A stretch of 64,000 nucleotides of DNA from Micavibrio sp. (GCA_030824965.1 JAPJQV010000002.1:186001-250000), one strand, 5' to 3'; shown: positions 1 to 7,118, counted from the stretch's first letter. Notes: generated by a model not told the origin, from the sequence alone. A program made the numbers and translations.

Positions 1-179
1 TCCGCGAAATGGCGCATGGCGGAAAACAGGAAAGCGATTTTTTTCTTGTGATGTTTGACATAGGTCGCCTCTTCCCATACTTCGCAGATCAGAATGCGAT
101 CGCGCGAGGGATCGAAGTCATCGAGGCTGGATATATCGTGGCTAAGCTGGTCGCCGAGAATGAGGACAAGATTTGACAT
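1..179 (-). CDS. cryptochrome/photolyase-related protein, Fe-S bacterial type (5' part only)
   Basis: Only the first 59 codons are in the window and the gene runs off the left edge. The N-terminus reads MSNLVLILGDQLS, followed by DPSRDRILICEVWEEATYV and a lysine-rich HHKKKIAFLFSAMRHFA stretch. This pattern is typical of the photolyase N-terminal domain in the iron-sulfur bacterial cryptochrome/photolyase group (PhrB/CryB), where it is the Rossmann-like antenna-binding part. A GGAGG ribosome-binding site lies about 10 bases upstream of the ATG at 179. The family repairs (6-4) photoproducts or acts as a light sensor; which applies here cannot be seen. The Fe-S cysteines lie outside the window. 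Confidence 0.82.
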   Translation of the reverse strand, partial: MSNLVLILGDQLSHDISSLDDFDPSRDRILICEVWEEATYVKHHKKKIAFLFSAMRHFA

Positions 180-230
180 TTAAATTTAATCCTCCCGCTT
201 GCGAATGGCTATGCCAACACAAGCGATATA

Positions 231-262
231 AAAAAAGTCCCCTACAAATGGAGGGGACTTTC
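231..262 (-). terminator. intrinsic terminator of the small secreted-protein gene
   Basis: A perfect 10-bp stem (AAAGTCCCCT at 234-243 with AGGGGACTTT at 252-261) closes an 8-base loop. On the minus strand it is followed by a run of six T (231-236). It sits just past the stop of the gene at 284-595 and separates it from the photolyase gene. Confidence 0.85.
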
Positions 263-283
263 AAATTCTTTCTTCTGAAATTT

Positions 284-595
284 TTAGTATGAATTACCAG
301 CGCCCGCCGTGCGGCCTGTCATCGAACGGTTCATCTTTTTCGGCTTATCCGGTGTTGTCGGCTCGACCGCCTGAATGGATTGTTCGGAAGATGGGGTTTC
401 CGCCCCAGCTGCCGGGCTGTAGTCGTTCAATTTTTCAGATTTGTCGGCTTTCTCTTCTTTTGCCATTTTCTCGATATGGACGCCATTCGCTGCGGCGGCG
501 CCAACAGTGCGACCGGAGGCGGCGTTCGCGCCTTGTGTCAATAAAAGAGCGGAAATCGCGACCGCAATGGCAAAGATTGTAGATGGAATGGACAT
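284..595 (-). CDS. small secreted hypothetical protein (103 aa)
   Basis: The protein starts with a clear Sec signal peptide: a hydrophobic stretch at residues 6-20 and a probable AxA cleavage site near residues 23-25 (GANA/ASG). The mature part is short, hydrophilic, rich in Lys/Glu/Pro/Ser and has no recognisable domain. An AGAGGG ribosome-binding site precedes the ATG at 595. A terminator follows directly, so this is probably a single-gene transcript. About 250 bp upstream is a lux box with a well-spaced -10 hexamer pointing at this gene, so it may be a quorum-sensing target of the LuxR protein at 899-1663. Function is unknown. The reading frame is well supported, the regulation is inferred. 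Confidence 0.7.
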   Translation of the reverse strand: MSIPSTIFAIAVAISALLLTQGANAASGRTVGAAAANGVHIEKMAKEEKADKSEKLNDYSPAAGAETPSSEQSIQAVEPTTPDKPKKMNRSMTGRTAGAGNSY

Positions 596-721
596 AATTT
601 TATCCCTCTAATTCTATGTTGTTATTTCGTGCGGCAACTATGACCAAAGTCCGGCCACTTTGCAATATTTTTCGTAATAATTTTGAAGAAGCCGATTGAG
701 ATGTTTTATGGAGAAATTAAA

Positions 722-765
722 CCGTGACCATCCCAACAGGACAGTTCGGATGGCCACGGCTTTTT
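722..765 (+). terminator. terminator-like hairpin on the plus strand with no gene in front of it
   Basis: CCGTGACCATCC (722-733) pairs with GGATGGCCACGG (748-759) over 12 positions with one A/C mismatch, and TTTTT follows at 761-765. No plus-strand gene lies between 596 and 722. It may end a short plus-strand RNA, stop antisense transcription, or fold in the leader of the minus-strand gene 284-595. Confidence 0.5.
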
Positions 766-846
766 CCTAGGCCGGTTAAGGCTTTCAGATTCAGCGATTT
801 AGCTTCATTTTCGCGGCGCGAAAACCTTCCCCCCGGAAGCTTTCAC

Positions 847-894
847 ATTAAAGCATCAATCGGGGGACGGTTGCACCTGTATGAATTTACAGGT
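847..894 (-). promoter_or_regulatory. lux box plus -10 hexamer: predicted LuxR-dependent promoter
   Basis: At 875-894 a 20-bp element reads ACCTGTA-n6-TACAGGT, a perfect 7+7 inverted repeat. Both arms match those of the classical Vibrio fischeri lux box. Reading leftward, TTTAAT lies at 852-847, five of six matches to TATAAT, 22 bases from the box edge; LuxR-type activators normally sit about 20 bases from the -10. The rightward direction shows no comparable -10. The predicted start site is near 840, giving a leader of about 245 bases to the ATG at 595. The element lies 5 bases past the stop codon of the luxR gene. Confidence 0.7.
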
Positions 895-898
895 CGCT

Positions 899-1663
899 TT
901 AAAAGTCCGAAAATTGAGGATCAAGAAAGCCGAGCCGGATGGCTTTAAGCACCGCATAGGGGCGGTTGTGGACTTCGAGCTTTCTAAAAAGAGACTGCGT
1001 ATGGAAACGCACCGTCCCAAGATTGATGGACAGGATTTCGCCTATTTCCTCATCCGTCTTGCCCAGAGCCATCCAGCGCAACACTTCGTGTTCGCGGTTG
1101 CTTAAGGATACATTTCTCACGGGCAACGGCGCGTCTTTCAACACAAGACGTTTGAAACATTTATAAAACTGGCGGGAATAGGCTTCGAAGAGATCGAGAT
1201 CGATATAGGCCGCATCCGTTTTCTCAGTTGTCGCTACGGCAATGCCCGAAAGTTTCGTCAGGCTATGCGAGGTGGAAACGCAAATGCCGTTCCTGATCCC
1301 TGCCTCCGCCGCCTCGTTGAGGCAAAGTTTTTGCTTTGCCGTCATGCCGCCTAGTTTATCATCCAGGACTTCCCAGCGAAAAGCTTCGTCGGTCTGCGCT
1401 ACATAAGCATGGACAGGATCTATCTCGCGGTATCCTTTCGCCATGTAATAATCATGCCATTCCATGGGATAATTCTGGAGCAGCCCGTGTTGGCTATATC
1501 CAGGCCCGAGATCGATATCGCGGATAATGGAAAAAATAACGCGGTCATAGCCGTAGTTAGACATAGTCGACTGCAAAATGCCGAACAGTTCTTCCTGCGT
1601 AGCAGCCTGTTTAGTCGATTCTATAAAATCTTCAAAGGAATGTGTAAGAGGATTTCTTGTCAT
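899..1663 (-). CDS. LuxR-family acyl-homoserine-lactone-responsive transcription factor
   Basis: A 254-residue protein with an N-terminal autoinducer-binding domain (about residues 15-170) and a C-terminal GerE-type helix-turn-helix (about 185-250). Residues W69, Y73, D82, P83 and W97 occur with exactly the spacing of the pocket residues W57, Y61, D70, P71 and W85 of TraR. This argues for a genuine AHL receptor and against a divergent solo. The DNA-binding part carries the usual LSNREHEVLRWMALGKTDEEIG helices. AGAGGAA precedes the ATG at 1663. No luxI-type synthase is in the window, so within these 64 kb it is a LuxR without a partner. A lux box follows its stop codon directly. Confidence 0.9.
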   Translation of the reverse strand: MTRNPLTHSFEDFIESTKQAATQEELFGILQSTMSNYGYDRVIFSIIRDIDLGPGYSQHGLLQNYPMEWHDYYMAKGYREIDPVHAYVAQTDEAFRWEVLDDKLGGMTAKQKLCLNEAAEAGIRNGICVSTSHSLTKLSGIAVATTEKTDAAYIDLDLFEAYSRQFYKCFKRLVLKDAPLPVRNVSLSNREHEVLRWMALGKTDEEIGEILSINLGTVRFHTQSLFRKLEVHNRPYAVLKAIRLGFLDPQFSDF

Positions 1664-1708
1664 TTCCTCTATGATAACCGAGCTAATGCCTGCTCGCGAG
1701 ATGTTTTA

Positions 1709-1729
1709 TTATCGGATCGAATCCGATAA
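1709..1729. repeat. palindrome TTATCGGAT-n3-ATCCGATAA
   Basis: A perfect 9+9 inverted repeat with a 3-base spacer overlaps the 3' end of the 54-residue membrane protein gene and lies 46 bp upstream of the luxR start codon. No T-run follows on either strand, so it reads more like an operator than a terminator. It could also arise partly from coding constraint. Confidence 0.4.
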
Positions 1730-1873
1730 CGTCTCAACCAGAGCCGGGCCGAAGAAAAAGGCAAATACCAGGAACAGGCCGATAACCAAAAGCACGGCCA
1801 TGGGCGGTACCGGCCCTTTCTGGCGGTTATATTCGCCCTGTGTCTTCGGTACGTCTTTTAATGCCTGTCCCAT
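1709..1873 (-). CDS. small single-span membrane protein (54 aa)
   Basis: A short gene with a strong AAAGGAG ribosome-binding site upstream of the ATG at 1873. The N-terminal half is polar (MGQALKDVPKTQGEYNRQKG). One hydrophobic helix spans about residues 24-42 (MAVLLVIGLFLVFAFFFG) and a short polar tail follows. The topology suggests a small inner-membrane protein. Its last codons form part of a 21-bp palindrome (1709-1729). It lies 45 bp upstream of luxR on the same strand and could be co-transcribed with it. Function unknown. Confidence 0.6.
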   Translation of the reverse strand: MGQALKDVPKTQGEYNRQKGPVPPMAVLLVIGLFLVFAFFFGPALVETLSDSIR

Positions 1874-1902
1874 GGAAAACTCCTTTTATTAAACTTCGCT
1901 TC

Positions 1903-1931
1903 GAAACCCCCTCCCAGCGAGAGAGGGTTTC
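1903..1931 (-). terminator. terminator-like hairpin after the 105-aa repeat protein gene
   Basis: On the minus strand GAAACCCTCTC pairs with GAGGGGGTTTC, 11 bp with one G-T pair, around a 7-base loop. The T-tract beyond is weak (GTTTC only), so termination efficiency is uncertain. It starts 12 bases past the stop codon at 1943. Confidence 0.55.
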
Positions 1932-1942
1932 AATCCTGTATT

Positions 1943-2260
1943 TTAGTGCTTGGTTGCTGGTTCGCCGTTTTCCAGCACTTTTTCATGCGTAGCATCATCG
2001 TGGTTCATGCCTGAATCATCGTTGGACGTCTTGACATCGCCCGGCGTGTCATCGCCGCCGTCGGAAATTTTTTCATGCGTAGCATCATCGTGGTTCATGC
2101 CTGAATCATCGTTGGATGTCTTGACATCACCCGGCGTCGCTGTCGATACGTTGTGTTTCTTCTCGATTTCGTTACCGTGGACATCCTGCGCCACGAAACC
2201 CAGCGTCAACATGGCAGCGGCCGTAATCATTAACATTCTGATAGAATTTGCATGTATCAT
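1943..2260 (-). CDS. secreted protein with a duplicated acidic/histidine motif (105 aa)
   Basis: The frame is open to 2728, but the start at 2260 is chosen because GGGAGAT lies 7 bases before it and it gives a signal-peptide-like N-terminus (hydrophobic about residues 8-24, ending near AQDVHG). The mature protein holds a 23-residue unit twice, at residues 42-64 and 72-94. Each unit begins TPGDVKTSNDD and ends NHDDATHEK. The Asp/His-rich units could bind metal ions, but this is inference. The upstream extension overlaps the divergent SDR gene and is not coding. No family recognised. Confidence 0.6.
   Translation of the reverse strand: MIHANSIRMLMITAAAMLTLGFVAQDVHGNEIEKKHNVSTATPGDVKTSNDDSGMNHDDATHEKISDGGDDTPGDVKTSNDDSGMNHDDATHEKVLENGEPATKH
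1979..2137. repeat. direct repeat, 2 x 69 bp with 90-bp period
   Basis: Copies at 1979-2047 and 2069-2137 differ at about two positions (GACGTC/GATGTC and CATCGC/CATCAC). They lie inside the 105-aa secreted protein gene and encode its duplicated 23-residue unit. The near-identity at DNA level suggests a recent in-frame duplication. Confidence 0.85.
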
Positions 2261-2393
2261 TTCGATATCTCCCATTTCTTGCCCATCTTGATTGTCGGGA
2301 CTTGCCAACGGCTCCGCCGCCTCTTTGTTCCTTGTATGCATTGCCGAATAGAGGAACGCATCTAGATATGTCATATAATTCAAGGAGATTTTA

Positions 2394-3155
2394 ATGAGCA
2401 GATTTGAAAATAAGATTGTTATTGTCACTGGCGCAGGATCGGGGATCGGTGAAGCGACCGTCAAAAGATTTGCCGCCGAGGGTGCAAGCGTCGTCCTGGT
2501 CGGGCGCACGAAAAAGAAACTGGACAAGGTCGCAGCCTCCCTGTCCGCCGATAATGTTATCATCGCGCCTTGCGATATCAGTGATGAAGCGCAGGTAAAA
2601 GATTTATTCCGTGCCGTTATAAAGGAATTCAAACGCGTTGATATATTAATCAACGATGCCGGAATTTTCAAAGGCGGAAAAGTACAGGATGTCAAAACAA
2701 AAGACTGGAAAGAGGTTTTGTCCATCAATGTCGACGGATATTTCTACATGACCCGCGCAGCCATGCCTTATCTGATAAAAACAAAAGGCAATATCGTTAA
2801 CGTGTCGTCCGTATCCGGCCTTGGCGCGGACTGGGAAAGCGTTCCCTATAATACATCCAAAGGCGCGGTCACTAATTTTACCAAAGCCGTGGCGCTTGAT
2901 GCCGCCGCCGACGGCGTGCGTGTCAATGCGGTTTGCCCGAGTTTCACGAAAACACCGATGACCGAAGAAGACGAGAAAAATAAAAAGACCGTCGAAAAAT
3001 TTCTCGAACGCATTCCCATGAAACGCCTTGGCGAAGCCGATGACGTTGCAAAGGCGATTTTATTTCTTGCCTCGGATGAAGCCGGTTTTGTCACGGGCGT
3101 TACCCTGCCTGTCGATGGCGGGTTATCGGCGTCAAACGGTCAGCCGCCCGGCTGA
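2394..3155 (+). CDS. SDR-family NAD(P)-dependent oxidoreductase
   Basis: A 253-residue classical short-chain dehydrogenase. The cofactor motif TGAGSGIG starts at residue 12, the structural motif is NDAG at 87-90 (usually NNAG), the catalytic Ser is in the 138-141 region, and YNTSK gives Tyr152 and Lys156. The C-terminus ends with the usual VTGVTLPVDGG. An AAGGAG ribosome-binding site lies 7 bases before the ATG. The substrate cannot be told from the sequence. The gene stands alone, divergent from the secreted repeat protein gene, with 133 bp between them that must hold both promoters. Confidence 0.9.
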   Translation: MSRFENKIVIVTGAGSGIGEATVKRFAAEGASVVLVGRTKKKLDKVAASLSADNVIIAPCDISDEAQVKDLFRAVIKEFKRVDILINDAGIFKGGKVQDVKTKDWKEVLSINVDGYFYMTRAAMPYLIKTKGNIVNVSSVSGLGADWESVPYNTSKGAVTNFTKAVALDAAADGVRVNAVCPSFTKTPMTEEDEKNKKTVEKFLERIPMKRLGEADDVAKAILFLASDEAGFVTGVTLPVDGGLSASNGQPPG

Positions 3156-3309
3156 ACGGCATAAATCAATCGCGCCGCACAACATCATCGCTTTGACAGT
3201 TTTAAAAAGACGCGACATCCTTCTTGGTATCGCGATTTCTGCCGTGACTAATTCATTCGCATTATATCGTTATCCCGGAACTTAACCCGCCTGTGCCGTA
3301 TTGATTTAT

Positions 3310-3816
3310 ATGACTTTAGAAAATTATACACCCCGATACATACAAGCGCCGCTTGGCGAAAACGATGAATTCGACCAGCTCGCTGTCGACCTGATGATCA
3401 ATCAGGCCGATGAAAGCGACATTTCATGCCTGAAAGAAAAGCGCGAAGAACTGGCCGTCAAGAGCGGCGCGTTCGGCAATAAATCCTTGAGGCATATTTT
3501 TGAAATGAATAGCGCCGTAACAGGACTTCCTGTTGCCTCCGCCATTCTTCAAGAAGAACACGGACTGGCGACGATTGAAGAATTCCATGTCGAAGAAGGC
3601 GAGCGCCAGAAAGGACATGGTAAAAAACTTCTATCCGCGATCGAAGATTTTGCCCGTGCCAACGGTATTGCAGCAATTAAGGCTTCTTTTCCCAGCTGGG
3701 GCGGGCCGACCTTGTTTCACAAAGCGGATTTTCAGGAACTCATGCGCCTTCCCCTGACGACTAAAATCAACGGCGTCAGACAATACGACCTGACGATGGC
3801 GAAAGTTTTGAATTAG
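3310..3816 (+). CDS. GNAT-family N-acetyltransferase
   Basis: The middle of the protein carries a GNAT acetyl-CoA-binding pattern: a beta strand TIEEFHVEE followed by RQKGHGKKLLSAIEDFA, with the R/Q-x-x-G-x-G-K/A core. The C-terminal part (SFPSWGGPTLFHKADFQEL) fits the last GNAT strands. About 168 residues from the ATG at 3310; an in-frame TTG at 3301 would add three. No good ribosome-binding site precedes either start. Substrate unknown. A bidirectional terminator follows. Confidence 0.7.
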   Translation: MTLENYTPRYIQAPLGENDEFDQLAVDLMINQADESDISCLKEKREELAVKSGAFGNKSLRHIFEMNSAVTGLPVASAILQEEHGLATIEEFHVEEGERQKGHGKKLLSAIEDFARANGIAAIKASFPSWGGPTLFHKADFQELMRLPLTTKINGVRQYDLTMAKVLN

Positions 3817-3832
3817 ACAAAAGCCAATAAAG

Positions 3833-3865
3833 AAAATCCCTTCCGGTCAAGCCGGAAGGGATTTT
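3833..3865. terminator. bidirectional intrinsic terminator
   Basis: A perfect 14-bp stem (AAAATCCCTTCCGG at 3833-3846 with its complement at 3852-3865) closes a 5-base loop. The A/T tails serve both the plus-strand acetyltransferase gene and the converging minus-strand Gly/Ser-rich protein gene. Confidence 0.9.
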
Positions 3866-3886
3866 GCTTTCTCCCTGTTAGATATC

Positions 3887-4345
3887 TTACATACCGCCGC
3901 CAGCAGAACCACCGCTTCCGGCCGAGCCACCCGCGGATCCTCCAGTCGACCCACCAGCTGATCCCCCAACGGAGCCACCAGTTGCCCCGCCTGTGGAAGA
4001 AGTACCGCCGGAAAGGCTCCCTGTCGATCCTGTAGGTCCGGTAGCGCCTGCGCCAACCGAGCCGGACGTGCCGACACTGCTGCCTGTGGTGCCCGATGTA
4101 CCGGCACTGCCGGTAACGCCGACCGAGCCGCCAGCCGCAGGGGCTGTTGAACTTGCCGATGTATCGGCGCCGATTGAGCCTGAGCTTGGGCTTCCGGCTG
4201 TACCGACATTACGCGAGTCAATCGCTACACCGCGACGCTGACCGCTATTGCTTACCTGGGCCGAGGCTTCATGCGCGACCGCGCCTAGAGTTAGGATAAC
4301 TGCGGCACCCGCTAGCAATCGTCCAAATGTTCCTGATCTGATCAT
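3887..4345 (-). CDS. secreted Gly/Ser/Thr/Ala-rich low-complexity protein (152 aa)
   Basis: A signal peptide (about residues 1-29, hydrophobic LLAGAAVILTLGAVA, cleavage near ASA/QV) is followed by a short unique stretch. From about residue 50 to the end the protein is low-complexity GST/GSS/GGS repeats, ending in GGSAGG units. Proteins of this composition are usually surface-exposed or matrix-like. An AAAGGAT ribosome-binding site precedes the ATG at 4345. No enzymatic domain is visible. The repeats make antisense frames look open, but only this frame has signal peptide and ribosome-binding site. Confidence 0.65.
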   Translation of the reverse strand: MIRSGTFGRLLAGAAVILTLGAVAHEASAQVSNSGQRRGVAIDSRNVGTAGSPSSGSIGADTSASSTAPAAGGSVGVTGSAGTSGTTGSSVGTSGSVGAGATGPTGSTGSLSGGTSSTGGATGGSVGGSAGGSTGGSAGGSAGSGGSAGGGM

Positions 4346-4469
4346 AATATTAATCCTTTCTGGTTGGGGACTTTGCCAACGGGAGAACGGCTGAACGGTT
4401 CCTGTTTTTTTAATATTGTTTTATCCGGCTGAAACCGCCTATATTTCCAAAATAACGGAAGAGAATTTG

Positions 4470-4610
4470 ATGAAATATTGCCTGCCTATGATTGCCCTGT
4501 TGCTTTTATCCGCCTGCGCCGGAAACCCGCCGCCGCCAAAAAGCGAGGAATTCGAATTACGATCCGCAACGCCGGGCGTGGTCGATCATAACGTGATACC
4601 AAAGAAATAG
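4470..4610 (+). CDS. small lipoprotein (46 aa)
   Basis: The start at 4470 (GGAAGAG upstream) gives MKYCLPMIALLLLSAC, a short lipoprotein signal peptide with lipobox LSAC and the lipidated cysteine at residue 16. About 30 residues remain after cleavage, beginning AGNPPPPKSEE. A longer in-frame start at 4416 would bury the lipobox and is rejected. It probably forms a transcript with the acetyltransferase gene that starts 2 bases past its stop. Function unknown. Confidence 0.65.
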   Translation: MKYCLPMIALLLLSACAGNPPPPKSEEFELRSATPGVVDHNVIPKK

Positions 4611-4612
4611 AT

Positions 4613-5107
4613 ATGAACGGCTTTGTGCGTATCCAGTCCGTCAGCCCGTCCAACGCGAATTATATAGCGCGCCACATGGGTAACTATGCCGTCGAACAAG
4701 GCCTTCCCGATCTGCCGCAGTTTCATAAACATTTCGAAATCGCCTCGCGGGACGTCCCGAGTCTTGTTTCGGTGGAAAAGCCCGCACGACTGGAACCGCG
4801 CGTGATATTCGCCCAGGCGACGCTGACAGGCCGCGAAGGCTTCGTTGGCTTTATTACGAATTTATATGTCGAACCTGACCACCGCAATGTCGGGCATGGA
4901 AGCGACATGATGGCCTTGATTGACGATGTTGCGAGGGAATTGCGGCTTCACCGCATTTTCGCCCCGACCGGCACATGGGAATGTTCAGGTCTGTACGAAC
5001 ATTGCGGCTACCGTCAGGACGGCGACGCCATCAAAGCGAATTTCAGCAAACCCGACGGCACGCCTCACGAATATCGTTTCTACCGAAAAGATTTTATCCC
5101 TCAATAA
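4613..5107 (+). CDS. GNAT-family N-acetyltransferase
   Basis: A 164-residue protein with the GNAT core VGFITNLYVEPDHRNVGHGSDMM (about residues 82-104, acetyl-CoA pyrophosphate loop) and a C-terminal APTGTWECSGLYEHCGY strand-helix pair typical of the family. It starts 2 bases after the lipoprotein stop, and its TAA overlaps the ATG of the next gene (TAATG), so the three genes 4470-5511 look like one translationally coupled operon. Acceptor substrate unknown. Confidence 0.75.
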   Translation: MNGFVRIQSVSPSNANYIARHMGNYAVEQGLPDLPQFHKHFEIASRDVPSLVSVEKPARLEPRVIFAQATLTGREGFVGFITNLYVEPDHRNVGHGSDMMALIDDVARELRLHRIFAPTGTWECSGLYEHCGYRQDGDAIKANFSKPDGTPHEYRFYRKDFIPQ

Positions 5108-5511
5108 TGTCCCCCCTTTCCCTTCTCCTTCTGGACTGGTTTTTAAATATCCTGCATTTCGCCATCGTCTTTATGCTGTGCTTTGGCTGGCTGACGAACA
5201 TCACACGAAAATTCCATCGTCTTCTTTTATGCGTCGTCACTTTGTGCTGGCTTGCGATAGGGCCGTTAATAGGAAAAAGTATCGGCTATTGCCCGGTAAC
5301 CGACTGGGCCTGGCAGGTCCGCACCCTGCGCGGAGAGACCGAACTTGAATACGGATATATCAATTACCTGACTGAAAAACTCGGACTTCACATGTCGAAT
5401 TCGACCACCGATCTGGTCGTCGGCATTATCTTCGCCGGTATCTGGATTGCAACCGTTATCCTCTGGATCAGCGAATACCGACGGAAGAAAATTGCGTCTT
5501 CCGCCGGTTGA
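5107..5511 (+). CDS. DUF2784-like integral membrane protein
   Basis: Starting at the ATG that overlaps the preceding stop codon gives 134 residues with three hydrophobic helices (about 6-27, 38-56 and 103-121). Between helices two and three is GYCPVTDWAWQVRTLRGE, which resembles the signature CPLTxWE.LR..G of DUF2784 membrane proteins. Function unknown. The longer in-frame start at 4975 lies inside the acetyltransferase gene and is rejected. The gene is translationally coupled to the one before it. Confidence 0.65.
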   Translation: MSPLSLLLLDWFLNILHFAIVFMLCFGWLTNITRKFHRLLLCVVTLCWLAIGPLIGKSIGYCPVTDWAWQVRTLRGETELEYGYINYLTEKLGLHMSNSTTDLVVGIIFAGIWIATVILWISEYRRKKIASSAG

Positions 5512-5615
5512 AATAAACTGTCTCAAAATGTTGAGACATGCCTTCGTATTCTTCAATAAGTATTAATCATAATTTTTTAAATTGGATGTATCCTAACCCC
5601 CAAAGGAATACACCC

Positions 5616-7118
5616 ATGCCCAACGTATTGGCTTTCGTTCGTAGTTCTGCGTCCCGTTCTTCTTCCGAAAATTCCTCAATTGTCGAAGCGCTCGACAAGT
5701 CGCAGGCCGTCATCGAATTCGATATGACAGGAAAAATCCTGAATGCCAACGCTAACTTCCTGAATGCGGTCGGCTATACGATGGATGAAATCCGTGACCA
5801 GCATCATTCGATGTTCGTGGATCCGCTTGAAAAAGACAGCCCTGAATACAAACAATTCTGGGCAAAACTCGCCCGCGGCGAATTTCAGGCTGCGCAATAT
5901 AAGCGTTTCGGCAAAGGCGGAAAGGAAATCTGGATCGAGGCATCTTATAACCCTATCCTCGGTAAAAACGGCCGTCCGGTGAAGGTTATTAAATTCGCAA
6001 CCGATATCACGGCGGATAAACTGAAAAATGCAGATTACGAAGGCCAACTGGCGGCGGTGAATAAATCGCAGGCCGTGATCGAATTTACCCTCGACGGGAA
6101 AATCCTTAAAGCGAACGAGAATTTTCTAAAGACTGTCGGCTATACAATGGATGAAATCAAGGGACAGCATCATTCGATGTTCGTTGATCCCAAAGAAGCC
6201 GCAACTTCAGGCTACCGCGACTTCTGGGCCGATCTGGCCAAAGGCCAGTTCAAAGCCGCGCAATATAAGCGTTTCGGTAAAGACGGCAGGGAAATCTGGA
6301 TCGAAGCCTCTTACAACCCGATCCTCGATGCGAACGGAAAGCCGTTCAAAGTCGTTAAATACGCAACCGACATCACTTCTCAGATCGACCTGCTCAAAAA
6401 CGTCAAATTGCTGATGGATCAGAATATGAACGAGATCGATCAGGCGGTACAGATGGTAAGCCATCAATCCGCCAATGCGTCAAGCGGCTCATCGGAAACG
6501 ACGGCGAATGTGCAGGCCGTGGCATCGGGGGCAGAACAACTTCATGCCTCGGTGCAGGAAATCTCCCAGAACATGTCGAGATCGAAAACCGAAGCCGATG
6601 ACGCCTACGAAAAAGTTCTGGCTGCGGTTAACGAAACAGAAAAACTTGAAACGGCGGCTCAGGCGATGAACGGTATTGTCGCCCTGATCGAGAATATCGC
6701 CAAGCAGGTCAATCTTTTATCCCTCAATGCGACGATCGAAGCCGCTCGCGCCGGTGAAGCGGGCAAAGGTTTTGCCGTGGTTGCCAACGAGGTTAAAAAT
6801 CTCGCCGGACAGGCTTCCGACGCGACTTCCCAGATCAGCACGGAAATTAACGGTGTCCAGACAGTGGTCAAACATGTCGTCGAGGCTCTCGATACAATCC
6901 GCACTTCGATCGATAAAGTCAGGAATTATGTGACAAGTGTTGCCGGAGCCGTCGAGGAACAATCGGCGGTTGCACAGGATATGTCATCGAACATGCAGAT
7001 CGCATCCCAGGCCGTATCCGAAGTAACGCAAAGCATTTCGCAGATTGTGACTGCTGCCGAACAGGTTAACGCCGCCGTGCGTGACACGAAAGAAGCCGCT
7101 TCGAGTCTGGTGAAGTAG
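5616..7118 (+). CDS. soluble methyl-accepting chemotaxis protein with two PAS domains
   Basis: 500 residues from the ATG at 5616, chosen for the AAAGGAA site 9 bases upstream. Two PAS domains, about residues 20-130 and 142-252, are close copies: each has GYTMDEI..QHHSMFVDP, QYKRFGK.G.EIWIEASYNPI and ends with a DIT linker. The MCP signalling domain follows (about 280-500) with the conserved hairpin tip region IAKQVNLLSLNATIEAARAG and EVKNLAGQ. There is no transmembrane helix or HAMP domain, so the receptor is cytoplasmic and probably senses an internal redox or energy signal through PAS-bound cofactor. No che genes are in the window. Confidence 0.93.
   Translation: MPNVLAFVRSSASRSSSENSSIVEALDKSQAVIEFDMTGKILNANANFLNAVGYTMDEIRDQHHSMFVDPLEKDSPEYKQFWAKLARGEFQAAQYKRFGKGGKEIWIEASYNPILGKNGRPVKVIKFATDITADKLKNADYEGQLAAVNKSQAVIEFTLDGKILKANENFLKTVGYTMDEIKGQHHSMFVDPKEAATSGYRDFWADLAKGQFKAAQYKRFGKDGREIWIEASYNPILDANGKPFKVVKYATDITSQIDLLKNVKLLMDQNMNEIDQAVQMVSHQSANASSGSSETTANVQAVASGAEQLHASVQEISQNMSRSKTEADDAYEKVLAAVNETEKLETAAQAMNGIVALIENIAKQVNLLSLNATIEAARAGEAGKGFAVVANEVKNLAGQASDATSQISTEINGVQTVVKHVVEALDTIRTSIDKVRNYVTSVAGAVEEQSAVAQDMSSNMQIASQAVSEVTQSISQIVTAAEQVNAAVRDTKEAASSLVK

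Noticed and set aside
724..1166. Overlapping plus-strand frames 724-948, 881-1105 and 966-1166
   Set aside because: They cross the lux box and the antisense of luxR, have no ribosome-binding sites and read as random basic peptides.
1979..2137. Two-copy repeat considered as a CRISPR remnant
   Set aside because: Units are 69 bp, coding and in frame inside a signal-peptide protein, with only two copies and no spacer pattern.
2261..2728. Upstream extension of the repeat-protein frame to 261 codons
   Set aside because: It runs antisense through the SDR gene, lacks a ribosome-binding site at the far start and would bury the signal peptide at residue 156.
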